Origin: RYN-230 sp963837335 | Lineage (GTDB): Bacteria > Actinomycetota > Actinomycetes > Streptosporangiales > Streptosporangiaceae | Direction: 5' to 3' | Length of the DNA stretch: 64,000 nt | Assembly: GCA_963837335.1 (NCBI GenBank) | Contig: CAWINS010000011.1 | Span: 62,001 to 126,000 of the forward strand | Part shown: in pieces, positions 54,821 through 62,706 of the stretch | Layout of the letters: every line of letters starts with the position of its first letter | Position numbering within the stretch: position 1 is the stretch's first letter | Made by a program: the position numbers and the translations under genes | Notes under the pieces: generated by a model | What the model was told of the DNA's origin: nothing | The model's input: only the letters and a program-made list of their open reading frames with translations | Databases searched by the model: none

Positions 54821-55492
54821 CTACGCGGGGGTGGCGAGGCCCGCCTGGTAGGCCAGTATGACCAGGTGCACGCGGTCCCGCGCGCCGAGCTTGGTGAGCA
54901 GGTGCCCCACGTGCGTCTTCGTCGTGGCCGGGGTGATGTCCAGCCGTTTGGCGATCTCCGTGTTGGACAGGCCGCCAGCCACCAGGGCCAGCACCTCGCG
55001 TTCCCGGGCGGTGATCACGTCCAGCGCGCCGCCGCCGGCCGGGGTGGCCGGGGTGAGCGGCGGCGTCCGGGCGAACTCCTCGACCAGGCGCCGGGTCACG
55101 CTCGGGGCGAGCAGGGCGTCGCCCGCCGCGACGACCTGGATCGCGTTCAGCAGTTCGGCGGGCGAGATGCTCTTGAGCAGGAACCCGCTGGCCCCGGCGC
55201 GCAGCGCGGTGAACACGTACTCATCCAGGTCGAACGTGGTCAGGATGAGGACCCGTACCTCGCTCGTGGCGGCCGACCGGGTGATCTGGCGGGTGGCCTC
55301 GATGCCGTCCATGCCTGGCATCCGCACGTCCATCAGCACGACGTCGGGGTGGTGCCGGCGGGCCTGCTCGACCGCTTCGCTCCCGTTCCCGGCCTCGCCG
55401 ACCACGGTGAATCCGGGCGTGGCCGCGACGATGCCGCGGAAACCCGCCCGGACCAGGGCCTGGTCGTCGGCGACCAGCACGCGCAGGGTCAT
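54821..55492 (-). CDS. NarL/LuxR-type response regulator
   Basis: 223 residues from ATG 55492 (MTLRVLVADDQALVRAGFRG), overlapping the stop of the sensor kinase gene. Receiver with Asp55 in VVLMDVRMPGMDG, then LTTFDLDEYVFTALRAGASG and FLLKSISPAEL with Lys. DNA-binding part: ITAREREVLALVAGGLSNTE, then IAKRLDITPATTKTHVGHLL. The kinase is just upstream; the divergent ABC operon (57124 onward) is the likely target because such pairs commonly control neighbouring exporters. Seven bases beyond its stop begins the MoxR operon's DUF4129 gene. Confidence 0.92.
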   Translation of the reverse strand: MTLRVLVADDQALVRAGFRGIVAATPGFTVVGEAGNGSEAVEQARRHHPDVVLMDVRMPGMDGIEATRQITRSAATSEVRVLILTTFDLDEYVFTALRAGASGFLLKSISPAELLNAIQVVAAGDALLAPSVTRRLVEEFARTPPLTPATPAGGGALDVITAREREVLALVAGGLSNTEIAKRLDITPATTKTHVGHLLTKLGARDRVHLVILAYQAGLATPA

Positions 55493-56921
55493 GGCCGCCC
55501 CGCGCTGAGCGGCAGCCTGGCCCGCACCACGAAACCGCCGTCGGGACGCGGCAGCGCGTGCAGTTCACCGCCGCACAGGCTGACCCGCTCCCGCATGCCG
55601 ATGATGCCGTGCCCCGCGCGGTCCGGCCCGCCGCCTGCGCGGGCGGGCGGGCGCACCGCGGCGCCGGCCCCCACCGGGACGCCGGCGATCCTGGCGGACG
55701 CGGCCACCCCGGAGGGCGCGGCCACCAGGGTGGGCATCCCGGCCCCGGGGTCGGTCACCTCGATGAGCAGGCTGTCCGCGCCGTATTCGAGGACGACGTG
55801 ACAGCGGTCCGCGCCGGAGTGCTTGACCACGTTGGTCAGCGACTCCTGCACGATGCGGAACGCGGACAGGTCGAGGCTGGCGGGCAGGCTGCGCGGCTCG
55901 CCGATCCGCTCGACGGTCACCGTGACCCCGGCGCCCGCGGTCCGTTCCACCAGCCGGTCCAGGTTCGCCAGCCCGGGGGCGGGGGCCAGTGGCGCGGTGG
56001 GGCGGAAACGCGCGGCCCCCGGGCCGGCCGGGCCCGCTGGTGCCCGTCCGTGGCGGGCCCGGCCAGGGCCGCGGGGATCTCACTCCCGGGGAGCCCGGCC
56101 GCCGCCGGCTCCTGGGCGGCCAGTTCCGCGTCGGCCGCCGCGATGTCCCCGTCGGTCTGGCGGAGTACGCACAGCATCCGCTGCATCTCGCCCAGCGCCT
56201 CCCGGCTCACCGCCTGGATCGCGCCCAGCGCGGCCCGGGCCTCATCGGGCTGGCTGTCGAACACGTACTCGCCGAACCCGGCCTGCACGGTGACCACGGT
56301 CATGCTGTGCGCCACCACATCGTGCAGTTCCCGGGCGATCCGCAGCCGCTCCCGGGTCACCGCGTCGCTGGCCGCCCGGTCCCGGACCGCCGCCATGTGG
56401 GTCCGCCGCTGCTGCACCAGGTACCCGACCATCCAGGCGATGGTCAGCACCAGGGCGACGGCGATCGCGTCGCCCGGACCCTGCCCGTCGAAGTGCAGCA
56501 CCACGCCCTGCACGATCAGCAGGGTCAGCGCGGCGCCAGGCCGGCCAGCGCGAACCGTCCGGCGGCAGGTAGACGCGACCACGAACAGGACCAGCGCCAG
56601 CGGGAGGAACGGGCCACGGGTGAGCTCCCCGCCGATGACCAGGGTGGCCACGCAGGCGGCCAGCACGATGACCAGGGCCCGGACCGGGCACCCGGCGCCG
56701 GATGGCGACCGGGAAGGCCAGGGCGGTCGGCCAGCAGGACGGCAGCAGGGCGTCTCGCGGGGCCAGCAGCCCGACCTGCAGACTGGGCTGCCGCTTGGCG
56801 GCGTGGAAGAAGGGCAGCGAAGATCAGCACGGCACAGAAGGCCGCGGCGCCGAAGTCCAGCGCTATCCAGAACCGCCGTCTCAGCCGCGCGCGCTCGGGG
56901 TGCCCTGGTTGCTCCGCTCAC
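55489..56921 (-). CDS. NarL-type sensor histidine kinase, about four frameshifts
   Basis: All kinase parts are present in pieces. The start is unclear: GTG 56921 (MSGATRAPRARAAE) shifts at about 56900 to RARLRRRFWIALDFGAAAFC, at about 56825 to FHAAKRQPSLQVGLLAPRD and at about 56690 to VRALVIVLAACVATLVIGGE. From there membrane helices, VTRERLRIARELHDVVAHSM (H box) and GEMQRMLCVLRQTDGD run cleanly, with a last shift near 56030 to ANLDRLVERTAGAGVTVTVE. The HATPase ends it: AFRIVQESLTNVVKHSGADR (N box), GHGIIGMRERVSLCGGELHA (G box). The density of shifts is the highest in the window. It couples (ATGA) to the response regulator. Confidence 0.78.
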
Positions 56922-57123
56922 CTGCTAACGGTAACGCCGCTGGGTGCCCGCGGGCGTCCGCCCGCGGTCGTAGGCTGCCGGGCTGATCCGGGACACGCCG
57001 CGGGCGTGGTCAGGCCAGGGCCTGACAGCGGAAGCCATTCCCCGGGATGATGACGCGGACCCGGCCGGCCGCCAGGCTGGGAACCCACCACCACGACGAC
57101 CCGACGAGGGGAGCGCGAGACAC

Positions 57124-58203
57124 GTGACCGCGCCAGTGCCTTCAGGACCCGGGCCTTCGGGACCCGGGCCGTGGGGACCTGGGCCTGTGGGGTCTGGGCC
57201 ACCGCAGCCCGGGTCCCAGCAGGCTGGGCCCCTGCAGACTGAACCGCCGCCGGGGGGGACCGGCCCCGGGCCGGGTTTCGTTGCGGCGGTTGTTGAAACC
57301 TCAGCCCTCACCAAGCGGTACCCGGGCGCGGTGACCGCCCTGGACCAGCTGACCGTGCGGGTCGGGCCGGGAATCACCGGGCTGGTCGGGGCCAATGGCG
57401 CGGGCAAGTCCACCCTGATCAAGATCCTGCTCGGGCTGCTCACCCCGACCAGCGGCCGCGCCGCCGTCCTCGGCCTGAACAGCGACCAGGATGGCGAGCG
57501 GATCAGGGCGCGATGCGGCTACATGCCGGAGCACGACTGCCTGCCGCCCGATGTCACCGCGACCGAATTCGTCACCCATCTGGGCCGGATGTCCGGGCTG
57601 CCGCCGACCGCGGCCAAGGAACGGGCCGCCGAGTCGCTGCGCCACGTCGGCCTGTACGAGGAGCGCTACCGGCAGATCGGCACCTACTCCACCGGCATGA
57701 AGCAACGGGTCAAGCTGGCCCAGGCGCTGGTCGGGGACCCGCAGCTGCTGCTGCTGGACGAGCCCACCATCGGCCTGGACCCGGCGGGCCGGGCCTCGAT
57801 GCTGGACCTGGTCAGCCGGATCGGGGCCGAGTTCGGCATCTCGATCCTGGTGTCCTCGCACCTGCTGGGCGAGATCGAGCAGATCTGCGACCACCTGGTG
57901 GCCATCGACGGCGGCCGGCTGCTCCGCTCCGACTCGATGGCCAGCTTCACGCAGGTCAGCCAGGTGCTGCTGGTGGAGGTGGACGAGGGCACGGCGCTGC
58001 TGGAAACCGAGCTGGCCGCCCGGGGGCTGCGGCCGCTGCGGGACGAGCGGGCGCTGCTGGTCCAGATCGGCTCGGACGAGACCTACGACGTCGTCCGCGA
58101 CGCCGTGGCCGATCTGGGCCTGCCGCTGAACCGGCTGGAGCAGCGCCGCCGCCGGGTCGAGGAACTGTTCCGGGACACCCCGGACCGGGAAGGAGCAGCG
58201 TGA
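57124..58203 (+). CDS. ABC transporter ATP-binding protein
   Basis: 359 residues from GTG 57124 behind GAGGGGAGC. The first 45 residues are a Pro/Gly repeat (PSGPGPSGPGPWGPGPVGSG type) without homology, probably flexible. The ATPase domain has Walker A GLVGANGAGKSTLIKIL, Q loop in YMPEHDCLPPDV, signature YSTGMKQRVKLAQAL, Walker B LLLLDEPTIGLD and the switch His in VSSHLLGEIEQ. It drives the permease encoded next, whose GTG overlaps its stop (GTGA). The ABC-2 type set suggests an exporter of lipid or peptide-like compounds. Confidence 0.9.
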   Translation: MTAPVPSGPGPSGPGPWGPGPVGSGPPQPGSQQAGPLQTEPPPGGTGPGPGFVAAVVETSALTKRYPGAVTALDQLTVRVGPGITGLVGANGAGKSTLIKILLGLLTPTSGRAAVLGLNSDQDGERIRARCGYMPEHDCLPPDVTATEFVTHLGRMSGLPPTAAKERAAESLRHVGLYEERYRQIGTYSTGMKQRVKLAQALVGDPQLLLLDEPTIGLDPAGRASMLDLVSRIGAEFGISILVSSHLLGEIEQICDHLVAIDGGRLLRSDSMASFTQVSQVLLVEVDEGTALLETELAARGLRPLRDERALLVQIGSDETYDVVRDAVADLGLPLNRLEQRRRRVEELFRDTPDREGAA

Positions 58204-59108
58204 CCACGCAGAGCGGGCCGCCGGCGGCGGGGGCCGGCGTCATCCACGACATCGGCTACCGGCACTATGAGGGGCCGCGGCTGGGCCGGGCCGCCATCAT
58301 CCGGGCGCTGGGCTGGCACAGCCTGCGGTCCGCGTTCGGCATCGGCCGCGGCGTCAAGGCCAAGATCATCCCGGTCATCGCGTTCGTGCTCATGTGCGTG
58401 CCCGCGGTGGTCAACGCCATCTCGCTGGCCACGCACGGCGGCCAGGTGGTCAAGTACGACACCTACGTGTTCCAGCTCCGGGTCCTCGTCATGATCATCT
58501 TTGTCGCGGCCCAGGCCCCCGAGCTGGTATCCCGGGATCTGCGCAGCCACGTGCTGCCGCTGTACTTCTCCCGGCCGCTGCGCCGGCTCGACTACCCGGC
58601 GGCCAAGCTCGGGGCGTTCATCCTGGCCTGCCTGGCCCTGCTGGACATCCCGCTGCTGCTGCTCTACCTGGGCGCCATCACCCAGGCCCACGGCGGCGCG
58701 GCGGTCTGGGACCAGACCAGGGCGCTGATCCCCGGCCTGCTGGTCGGGCTGGCCTGGGCCGTGCTGCTGGCCTCGATCGGGCTCGCGCTCGCCTCGCTGA
58801 GCGGGCGCCGCGCCTACGCGACCGGCAGCATCGCGATCTGCTTCTTCCTCAGCTGGGCCCTGGCCGGGCTGCTGCGCGGGGTGACGTCGGAGAACGGGGC
58901 GGGGGCCGGCGCGGGGGCGCGGCTCTCCGGCCTGGTCAGCCCGTTCACGGTGCTGGACGGGCTGCGCCAGTGGCTCGGCGGCACCTCACCGGGGCCGAAC
59001 CCGCCGCCGGGGAACCTCGGGCCGCTCTACGGCCTGATGTTCCTGCTGATGCTGGCGGCCGCGGTGGGCGGGCTGGCCGCCCGGTACCGGAAGGCGGGCG
59101 TGGCATGA
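58200..59108 (+). CDS. ABC-2-type transporter permease
   Basis: 302 residues from GTG 58200. About six membrane helices: AKIIPVIAFVLMCVPAVVNA, VFQLRVLVMIIFVAAQAPEL, GAFILACLALLDIPLLLLYL, LIPGLLVGLAWAVLLASIGL, GSIAICFFLSWALAGLLRGV and LMFLLMLAAAVGGLAARYRK. The cytosolic N-terminus contains HDIGYRHYEGPRLGR, a sequence often seen at the start of this permease family. It pairs with the two ATPases around it. The stop overlaps the next start (ATGA), so all four transporter genes form one operon. Confidence 0.85.
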   Translation: MTTQSGPPAAGAGVIHDIGYRHYEGPRLGRAAIIRALGWHSLRSAFGIGRGVKAKIIPVIAFVLMCVPAVVNAISLATHGGQVVKYDTYVFQLRVLVMIIFVAAQAPELVSRDLRSHVLPLYFSRPLRRLDYPAAKLGAFILACLALLDIPLLLLYLGAITQAHGGAAVWDQTRALIPGLLVGLAWAVLLASIGLALASLSGRRAYATGSIAICFFLSWALAGLLRGVTSENGAGAGAGARLSGLVSPFTVLDGLRQWLGGTSPGPNPPPGNLGPLYGLMFLLMLAAAVGGLAARYRKAGVA

Positions 59109-60043
59109 GCGAGCCGAGCGGAGAAACCAGCATGAGCACGATCGAGCTGCGCAACGTGTCCCGCTGGTACGGCAACGTGGTCGCGATCAACGACATCACG
59201 ATGACCATCGGCCCGGGCGTCACCGGGTTGCTGGGCCCGAACGGCGCCGGCAAGTCCACGCTGCTGCACCTGATCTCCGGGTTCCTGGAGCCATCCCGGG
59301 GCGAGCTGACCGTCGGCGGCACGGCGAGCTGGCGCAACCCCGGTATCTACCGGACCCTCGGCCTGGTGCCCGAGCGTCCCGCGGTCTACCCGTTCCTCAC
59401 CGGGCTGGAGTTCGTCCGGGCCACCGCCCGGCTGCACAAGCTGGCCGACCCGGACCGCTCCGCGGAGCGCGCCATCGCCATCGTGGAAATGGCGGGCGCG
59501 CAGGACCGGAAGATCTCGACCTACTCCAAGGGCATGCGGCAGCGGATCAAGGTGGCGGCGGCGCTGGTGCACGACCCGCAGATGCTGCTGCTGGACGAGC
59601 CGTTCAACGGGATGGACCCGCGGCAGCGGCTGCACATGATGGACCTGCTGGAGACCCTCGGCGACGAGGGCCGCACCATCCTGTTCAGCTCGCACATCCT
59701 GGAGGAAGTGGAGCGGCTGTCCGGCACCATCCAGGTCATCGTGGCCGGGCGGCTGGCCGCGTCCGGGGACTTCCGGGCCATCCGGCGGCTGATGACCAGC
59801 CGGCCGCACATGTTCCTGGTGCGTACCTCGGACGACCGGCGGCTGGGCGCGGCGCTGATCGGCCGGCCCTCGGTGACCGGGGTGGAGATGAGCGGGCGCG
59901 GGCTGCAGGTCAAGGCGTCGGACTACGGCGCGTTCAGCCGGGAGATCGCCGGGCTCACCCGGGAGCAGGGCATCCAGCTCCGGGAGTTGCTGCCCGAGGA
60001 TGAGTCGCTGGAGAGCGTGTTCGCCTACCTGGTGGAGCAGTGA
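59105..60043 (+). CDS. ABC transporter ATP-binding protein
   Basis: 312 residues from ATG 59105, overlapping the permease stop; a second ATG at 59132 (MSTIELRNVSRWYGN) is possible. Walker A GLLGPNGAGKSTLLHL, Q loop LVPERPAVYPFLTG, signature YSKGMRQRIKVAAAL, Walker B LLLDEPFNGMD, switch His SSHILEEVERL. The C-terminal segment (residues 215-312) is extended, as in ABC-2 exporter ATPases. It probably works with the permease encoded at 60077, giving two half-sets in one operon. Confidence 0.9.
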   Translation: MSEPSGETSMSTIELRNVSRWYGNVVAINDITMTIGPGVTGLLGPNGAGKSTLLHLISGFLEPSRGELTVGGTASWRNPGIYRTLGLVPERPAVYPFLTGLEFVRATARLHKLADPDRSAERAIAIVEMAGAQDRKISTYSKGMRQRIKVAAALVHDPQMLLLDEPFNGMDPRQRLHMMDLLETLGDEGRTILFSSHILEEVERLSGTIQVIVAGRLAASGDFRAIRRLMTSRPHMFLVRTSDDRRLGAALIGRPSVTGVEMSGRGLQVKASDYGAFSREIAGLTREQGIQLRELLPEDESLESVFAYLVEQ

Positions 60044-60076
60044 GCGCGCCGCGAGCAGGAGAAAGGACCACCTGAG

Positions 60077-60808
60077 ATGTTTTCTATCCAGGCCAGGACC
60101 GTGGCCTCGATCACCCTGCGCGCCACCATGGGCCGCCGGCGGGCGCTGGTGTTCGCCATCCCGCCGGTGATCCTGGTCCTGGTCAGCGCGTTGCTGAAGG
60201 CCGCGAACCCGGAGCGGGCCGACTGGCCGAGCCTCATCCTGGGCGGCTTCGGGCTGGCCGTGGTGCTGCCGCTGACCGCGCTGATCATCGGGACCAGCGT
60301 GCTCGGCGCGGAGATCGACGATGGCAGCGTGGTGCACCTGCTGGCGACCCCGGTACCGCGGTCCACGGTGGTCCTGACCAAGTTCGCGGTGGGCGCCGGG
60401 CTGACCATGATCTTCGCGGCGGTACCGGAGTTGCTGGCCGGCCTGATCGCCACCGGCGGCGCGACCAGGCTGGCGATCGGGGTGTTCGCCGGGGCGCTGG
60501 TGGGCTCGGTCATCTACAACGCCGTGTTCGTGATGATCTCCGTGCTCACCACCCGGGCCATCGCCCTGGGCCTGCTGTACCTGCTGGTCTGGGAGTCGCT
60601 GCTGAGCAACGTGGTCAGCGGGGTGCGGGTCCTCTCCGTGGAGCAGTACTCGCTGGGGATCGCCAACTCGATCGCCCGGGATACCAACCTCGACGCGCAC
60701 CTGGGGCTGGCCGCCGCGGTGATCATGGGCGCGCTGGTCACCGCGGTCACGCTGGGGCTGGCTATCCGCCGGCTGGCGGCGTTCTCGCTCAAGGGCGACG
60801 CGGTCTGA
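60077..60808 (+). CDS. ABC-2-type transporter permease
   Basis: 243 residues from ATG 60077 with AGGAGAAAGG upstream. Six helices: ALVFAIPPVILVLVSALLKA, LILGGFGLAVVLPLTALIIG, AVGAGLTMIFAAVPELLAGL, AIGVFAGALVGSVIYNAVFV, LTTRAIALGLLYLLVWESLL and AAAVIMGALVTAVTLGLAIR. The loop GAEIDDGSVVHLLATPVPRS is typical of ABC-2 permeases. Last gene of the transporter operon. No terminator hairpin is obvious before the HicA gene. Confidence 0.88.
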   Translation: MFSIQARTVASITLRATMGRRRALVFAIPPVILVLVSALLKAANPERADWPSLILGGFGLAVVLPLTALIIGTSVLGAEIDDGSVVHLLATPVPRSTVVLTKFAVGAGLTMIFAAVPELLAGLIATGGATRLAIGVFAGALVGSVIYNAVFVMISVLTTRAIALGLLYLLVWESLLSNVVSGVRVLSVEQYSLGIANSIARDTNLDAHLGLAAAVIMGALVTAVTLGLAIRRLAAFSLKGDAV

Positions 60809-60929
60809 CGTGCTGCGGGGCTGGGCTCGAGCGGGGTGCCAGGGCTGGGCCGGGATTACATGGGCGTCCCTAACGTTCTCCGGGGGCGACACGAAATGAA
60901 ATGTCCGATCCCAGAATTACCGTCGGGCT

Positions 60930-61133
60930 GTGCCTATGAAGATCAGCGAGGTCATCATCCTGTTACAGCAGGATGGCTGGACGTTGAAGCGTGTCTCCGG
61001 CTCCCATCGGCATTTCACCCATCCGGAGAAGCCTGGCCTGGTGACGGTAGCGGGCAAGCCGAGCGCTACCTTGAAACCTAAGACCGAGTCGAGCATCCTG
61101 AAGCAAGCAGGCCTGCGAAAGGAGCGGCCGTGA
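60930..61133 (+). CDS. hicA: HicA-type mRNA interferase toxin
   Basis: 67 residues from GTG 60930, or ATG 60936. The double-stranded-RNA-binding-like fold of HicA is clear: MKISEVIILLQQDGWTLKRV, then GSHRHFTHPEKPGLVTV with the catalytic His in SGSHRHF, and KPKTESSILKQAGLR at the end. It cuts mRNA when free of its antitoxin. The HicB start overlaps its stop (GTGA), so antitoxin synthesis is coupled. GC content is lower than that of the preceding operon, in keeping with mobile addiction modules. Confidence 0.9.
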   Translation: MPMKISEVIILLQQDGWTLKRVSGSHRHFTHPEKPGLVTVAGKPSATLKPKTESSILKQAGLRKERP

Positions 61134-61357
61134 CTGGCTACGTGGTCGTCTTCGAGGGCGATGATCAGGCAGGTTATTCGGCGTACTCTCCTGATCTTCC
61201 TGGGGTTGTTGCCGCCGGGGACACCCGCCAGGAGACCGAGAGGCTGATGATCGAGGCCATGGCCGCGCACATCGCCCTGCTGCGGCAAGAAGGCCGCCCG
61301 GTGCCTGAGCAGTCAGAGGCTGCCGGTGTGACGATCCTCGATCCGGCCGCGGCCTGA
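61130..61357 (+). CDS. hicB: HicB-type antitoxin
   Basis: 75 residues from GTG 61130. MTGYVVVFEGDDQAGYSAYS, then PDLPGVVAAGDTRQETERLM and IEAMAAHIALLRQEGRPVPE form the partial RNase-H-like fold of HicB that covers the toxin's active site. The short C-terminus (AAGVTILDPAAA) has no helix-turn-helix, so autoregulation would need another factor or the HicA partner, unlike longer HicB proteins with a DNA-binding domain. Confidence 0.88.
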   Translation: MTGYVVVFEGDDQAGYSAYSPDLPGVVAAGDTRQETERLMIEAMAAHIALLRQEGRPVPEQSEAAGVTILDPAAA

Positions 61358-61399
61358 CCCGGTTTTCCGGGATGCGCAGTATCCCTGAGGCTCGGCACG

Positions 61400-62065
61400 C
61401 TAAGTCCGCGTGTCCGGGCCGGGATCGCCGGTGGCTTGCTGACCGCTGATCACGTTCCTGACGATCGTCTTGACGAACTGATCATCGATCGGTTCACGTG
61501 AGAACCAGCGGCGGTAGTAGAGCGGCCCGATCAGCGCCGAGACCATGGTGGACGGGTCGGCGGCCGCGGATATCAGGCCCCGGCCCGCTGCCCGCTCGAT
61601 GACCTCCCGGAGCGGTGCCGCGTGCCCGCGCTGGATTTTGCCGTGGATGCCGGCGAACTCCGGATCGCGCTCGGCGACGTTGACGATCGAGGGCACGACC
61701 GACGACCACCGGGCCGTGCTCAGCAGGTGGCCCAGGTTGGCCAGGATCGCCGTGACATCACCCTCGAGTGAGCCGGTGTCGGGAACCTCCTGCTCGGCAC
61801 TGATCCGGGAGGCGGCATCGATCACGAGCGCCTCCCGGGAGGGCCAGTGACGGTAGATGGTGGTCTTCGCGACCCCTGACCGGCGGGACACCTCGTCGAC
61901 GGTGAAGCCACCGACCCCGCTCTCGCTGAGCAGTTCGAAGGCGGTCGTGAGCACGCGTGATCGCGACCGCCGCACCCGGCCGTCGACCCCGGCGGCGTCG
62001 GTCTCCTCCGGCGCTGCGGCCGGGAGCCGCGGCGGCTGGGCGTGGCCAGGAGTTCCCTGTCTCAT
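61400..62065 (-). CDS. TetR-family transcriptional regulator
   Basis: 221 residues from ATG 62065. A low-complexity tail at the start (PPRLPAAAPEETDAAGVDGR) precedes the TetR helix-turn-helix: VLTTAFELLSESGVGGFTVD, then EVSRRSGVAKTTIYRHWPSR and EALVIDAASR. The C-terminal domain (ILANLGHLLSTARWSSVVPS to ALIGPLYYRRWFSREPIDDQ) resembles the TetR_C_16-like group. A near-perfect inverted repeat lies at 62083-62105 between it and the divergent VOC gene, so it probably represses both. Confidence 0.92.
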   Translation of the reverse strand: MRQGTPGHAQPPRLPAAAPEETDAAGVDGRVRRSRSRVLTTAFELLSESGVGGFTVDEVSRRSGVAKTTIYRHWPSREALVIDAASRISAEQEVPDTGSLEGDVTAILANLGHLLSTARWSSVVPSIVNVAERDPEFAGIHGKIQRGHAAPLREVIERAAGRGLISAAADPSTMVSALIGPLYYRRWFSREPIDDQFVKTIVRNVISGQQATGDPGPDTRT

Positions 62066-62082
62066 CCCTCAATCCTCCACTT

Positions 62083-62105
62083 CGCTACGCTATGGTAGCG
62101 TAGCG
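62083..62105. promoter_or_regulatory. probable TetR operator between tetR and VOC genes
   Basis: CGCTACGCTA (62083-62092) and TAGCGTAGCG (62096-62105) are exact inverse complements around TGG, 18 bases upstream of the TetR start and 43 upstream of the VOC start. Arm length and position are those of TetR-family operators. Confidence 0.85.
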
Positions 62106-62147
62106 TTTAAGGCTGCACGATCACAGCTACCGAAAGAGGATGATGCC

Positions 62148-62546
62148 GTGGATCTCGTCTCTATCCGCATGATCACCGACGACCTGGACCGGGTGATCCA
62201 GTTCTACGAGCAGGTCACCGGCGTCGAGGCGGTGCGCTACACGCCGGTGTTTGCCGAGCTGATCATGCCGTCCTTCACCCTGGCCATCGGCCACACCCAG
62301 ACGACCCAGCTGTTCGGGGAAGGTTCCGCTCGCCCCGCCGACAACCACACCATCATCATCGAGTTCCGCGTCGGCGACGTTGACAGCGAGTACGAGCGAC
62401 TCAAGCCGCTGGTCAGCGACTGGGTGCAGGAGCCCACCACGATGCCATGGGGCAACCGCTCCATCCTGTTCCGCGACCCCGACGGCAACCTGGTCAACTT
62501 CTTCACCCCGGTCACCGAGGACGCCATCAAGAAGTTCAACGGCTGA
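62148..62546 (+). CDS. VOC-family protein under the TetR operator
   Basis: 132 residues from GTG 62148 behind AGAGGA at nine bases. MDLVSIRMITDDLDRVIQFY, then EQVTGVEAVRYTPVFAELIM and the second half WVQEPTTMPWGNRSILFRDP with DGNLVNFFTP, the usual ending of glyoxalase/bleomycin-resistance-like folds. It has one glyoxalase module pair and could bind or convert the same small molecule that releases the regulator. The substrate is unknown. Confidence 0.88.
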   Translation: MDLVSIRMITDDLDRVIQFYEQVTGVEAVRYTPVFAELIMPSFTLAIGHTQTTQLFGEGSARPADNHTIIIEFRVGDVDSEYERLKPLVSDWVQEPTTMPWGNRSILFRDPDGNLVNFFTPVTEDAIKKFNG

Positions 62547-62706
62547 CCGGGGACGCGGCGCCCGCCCGCTTCGACCGGCCGGCCAGGTACCAGAACCGTC
62601 AGAGCGGCGTCAGAGGTCGCGGCGTCCGGGCCGCCGGCTGACTACCATGGGGCTGCTGCGCAGCGACCCGGAGTATCGCCGGAGGCACTGAACATGCGGG
62701 TTCGGA

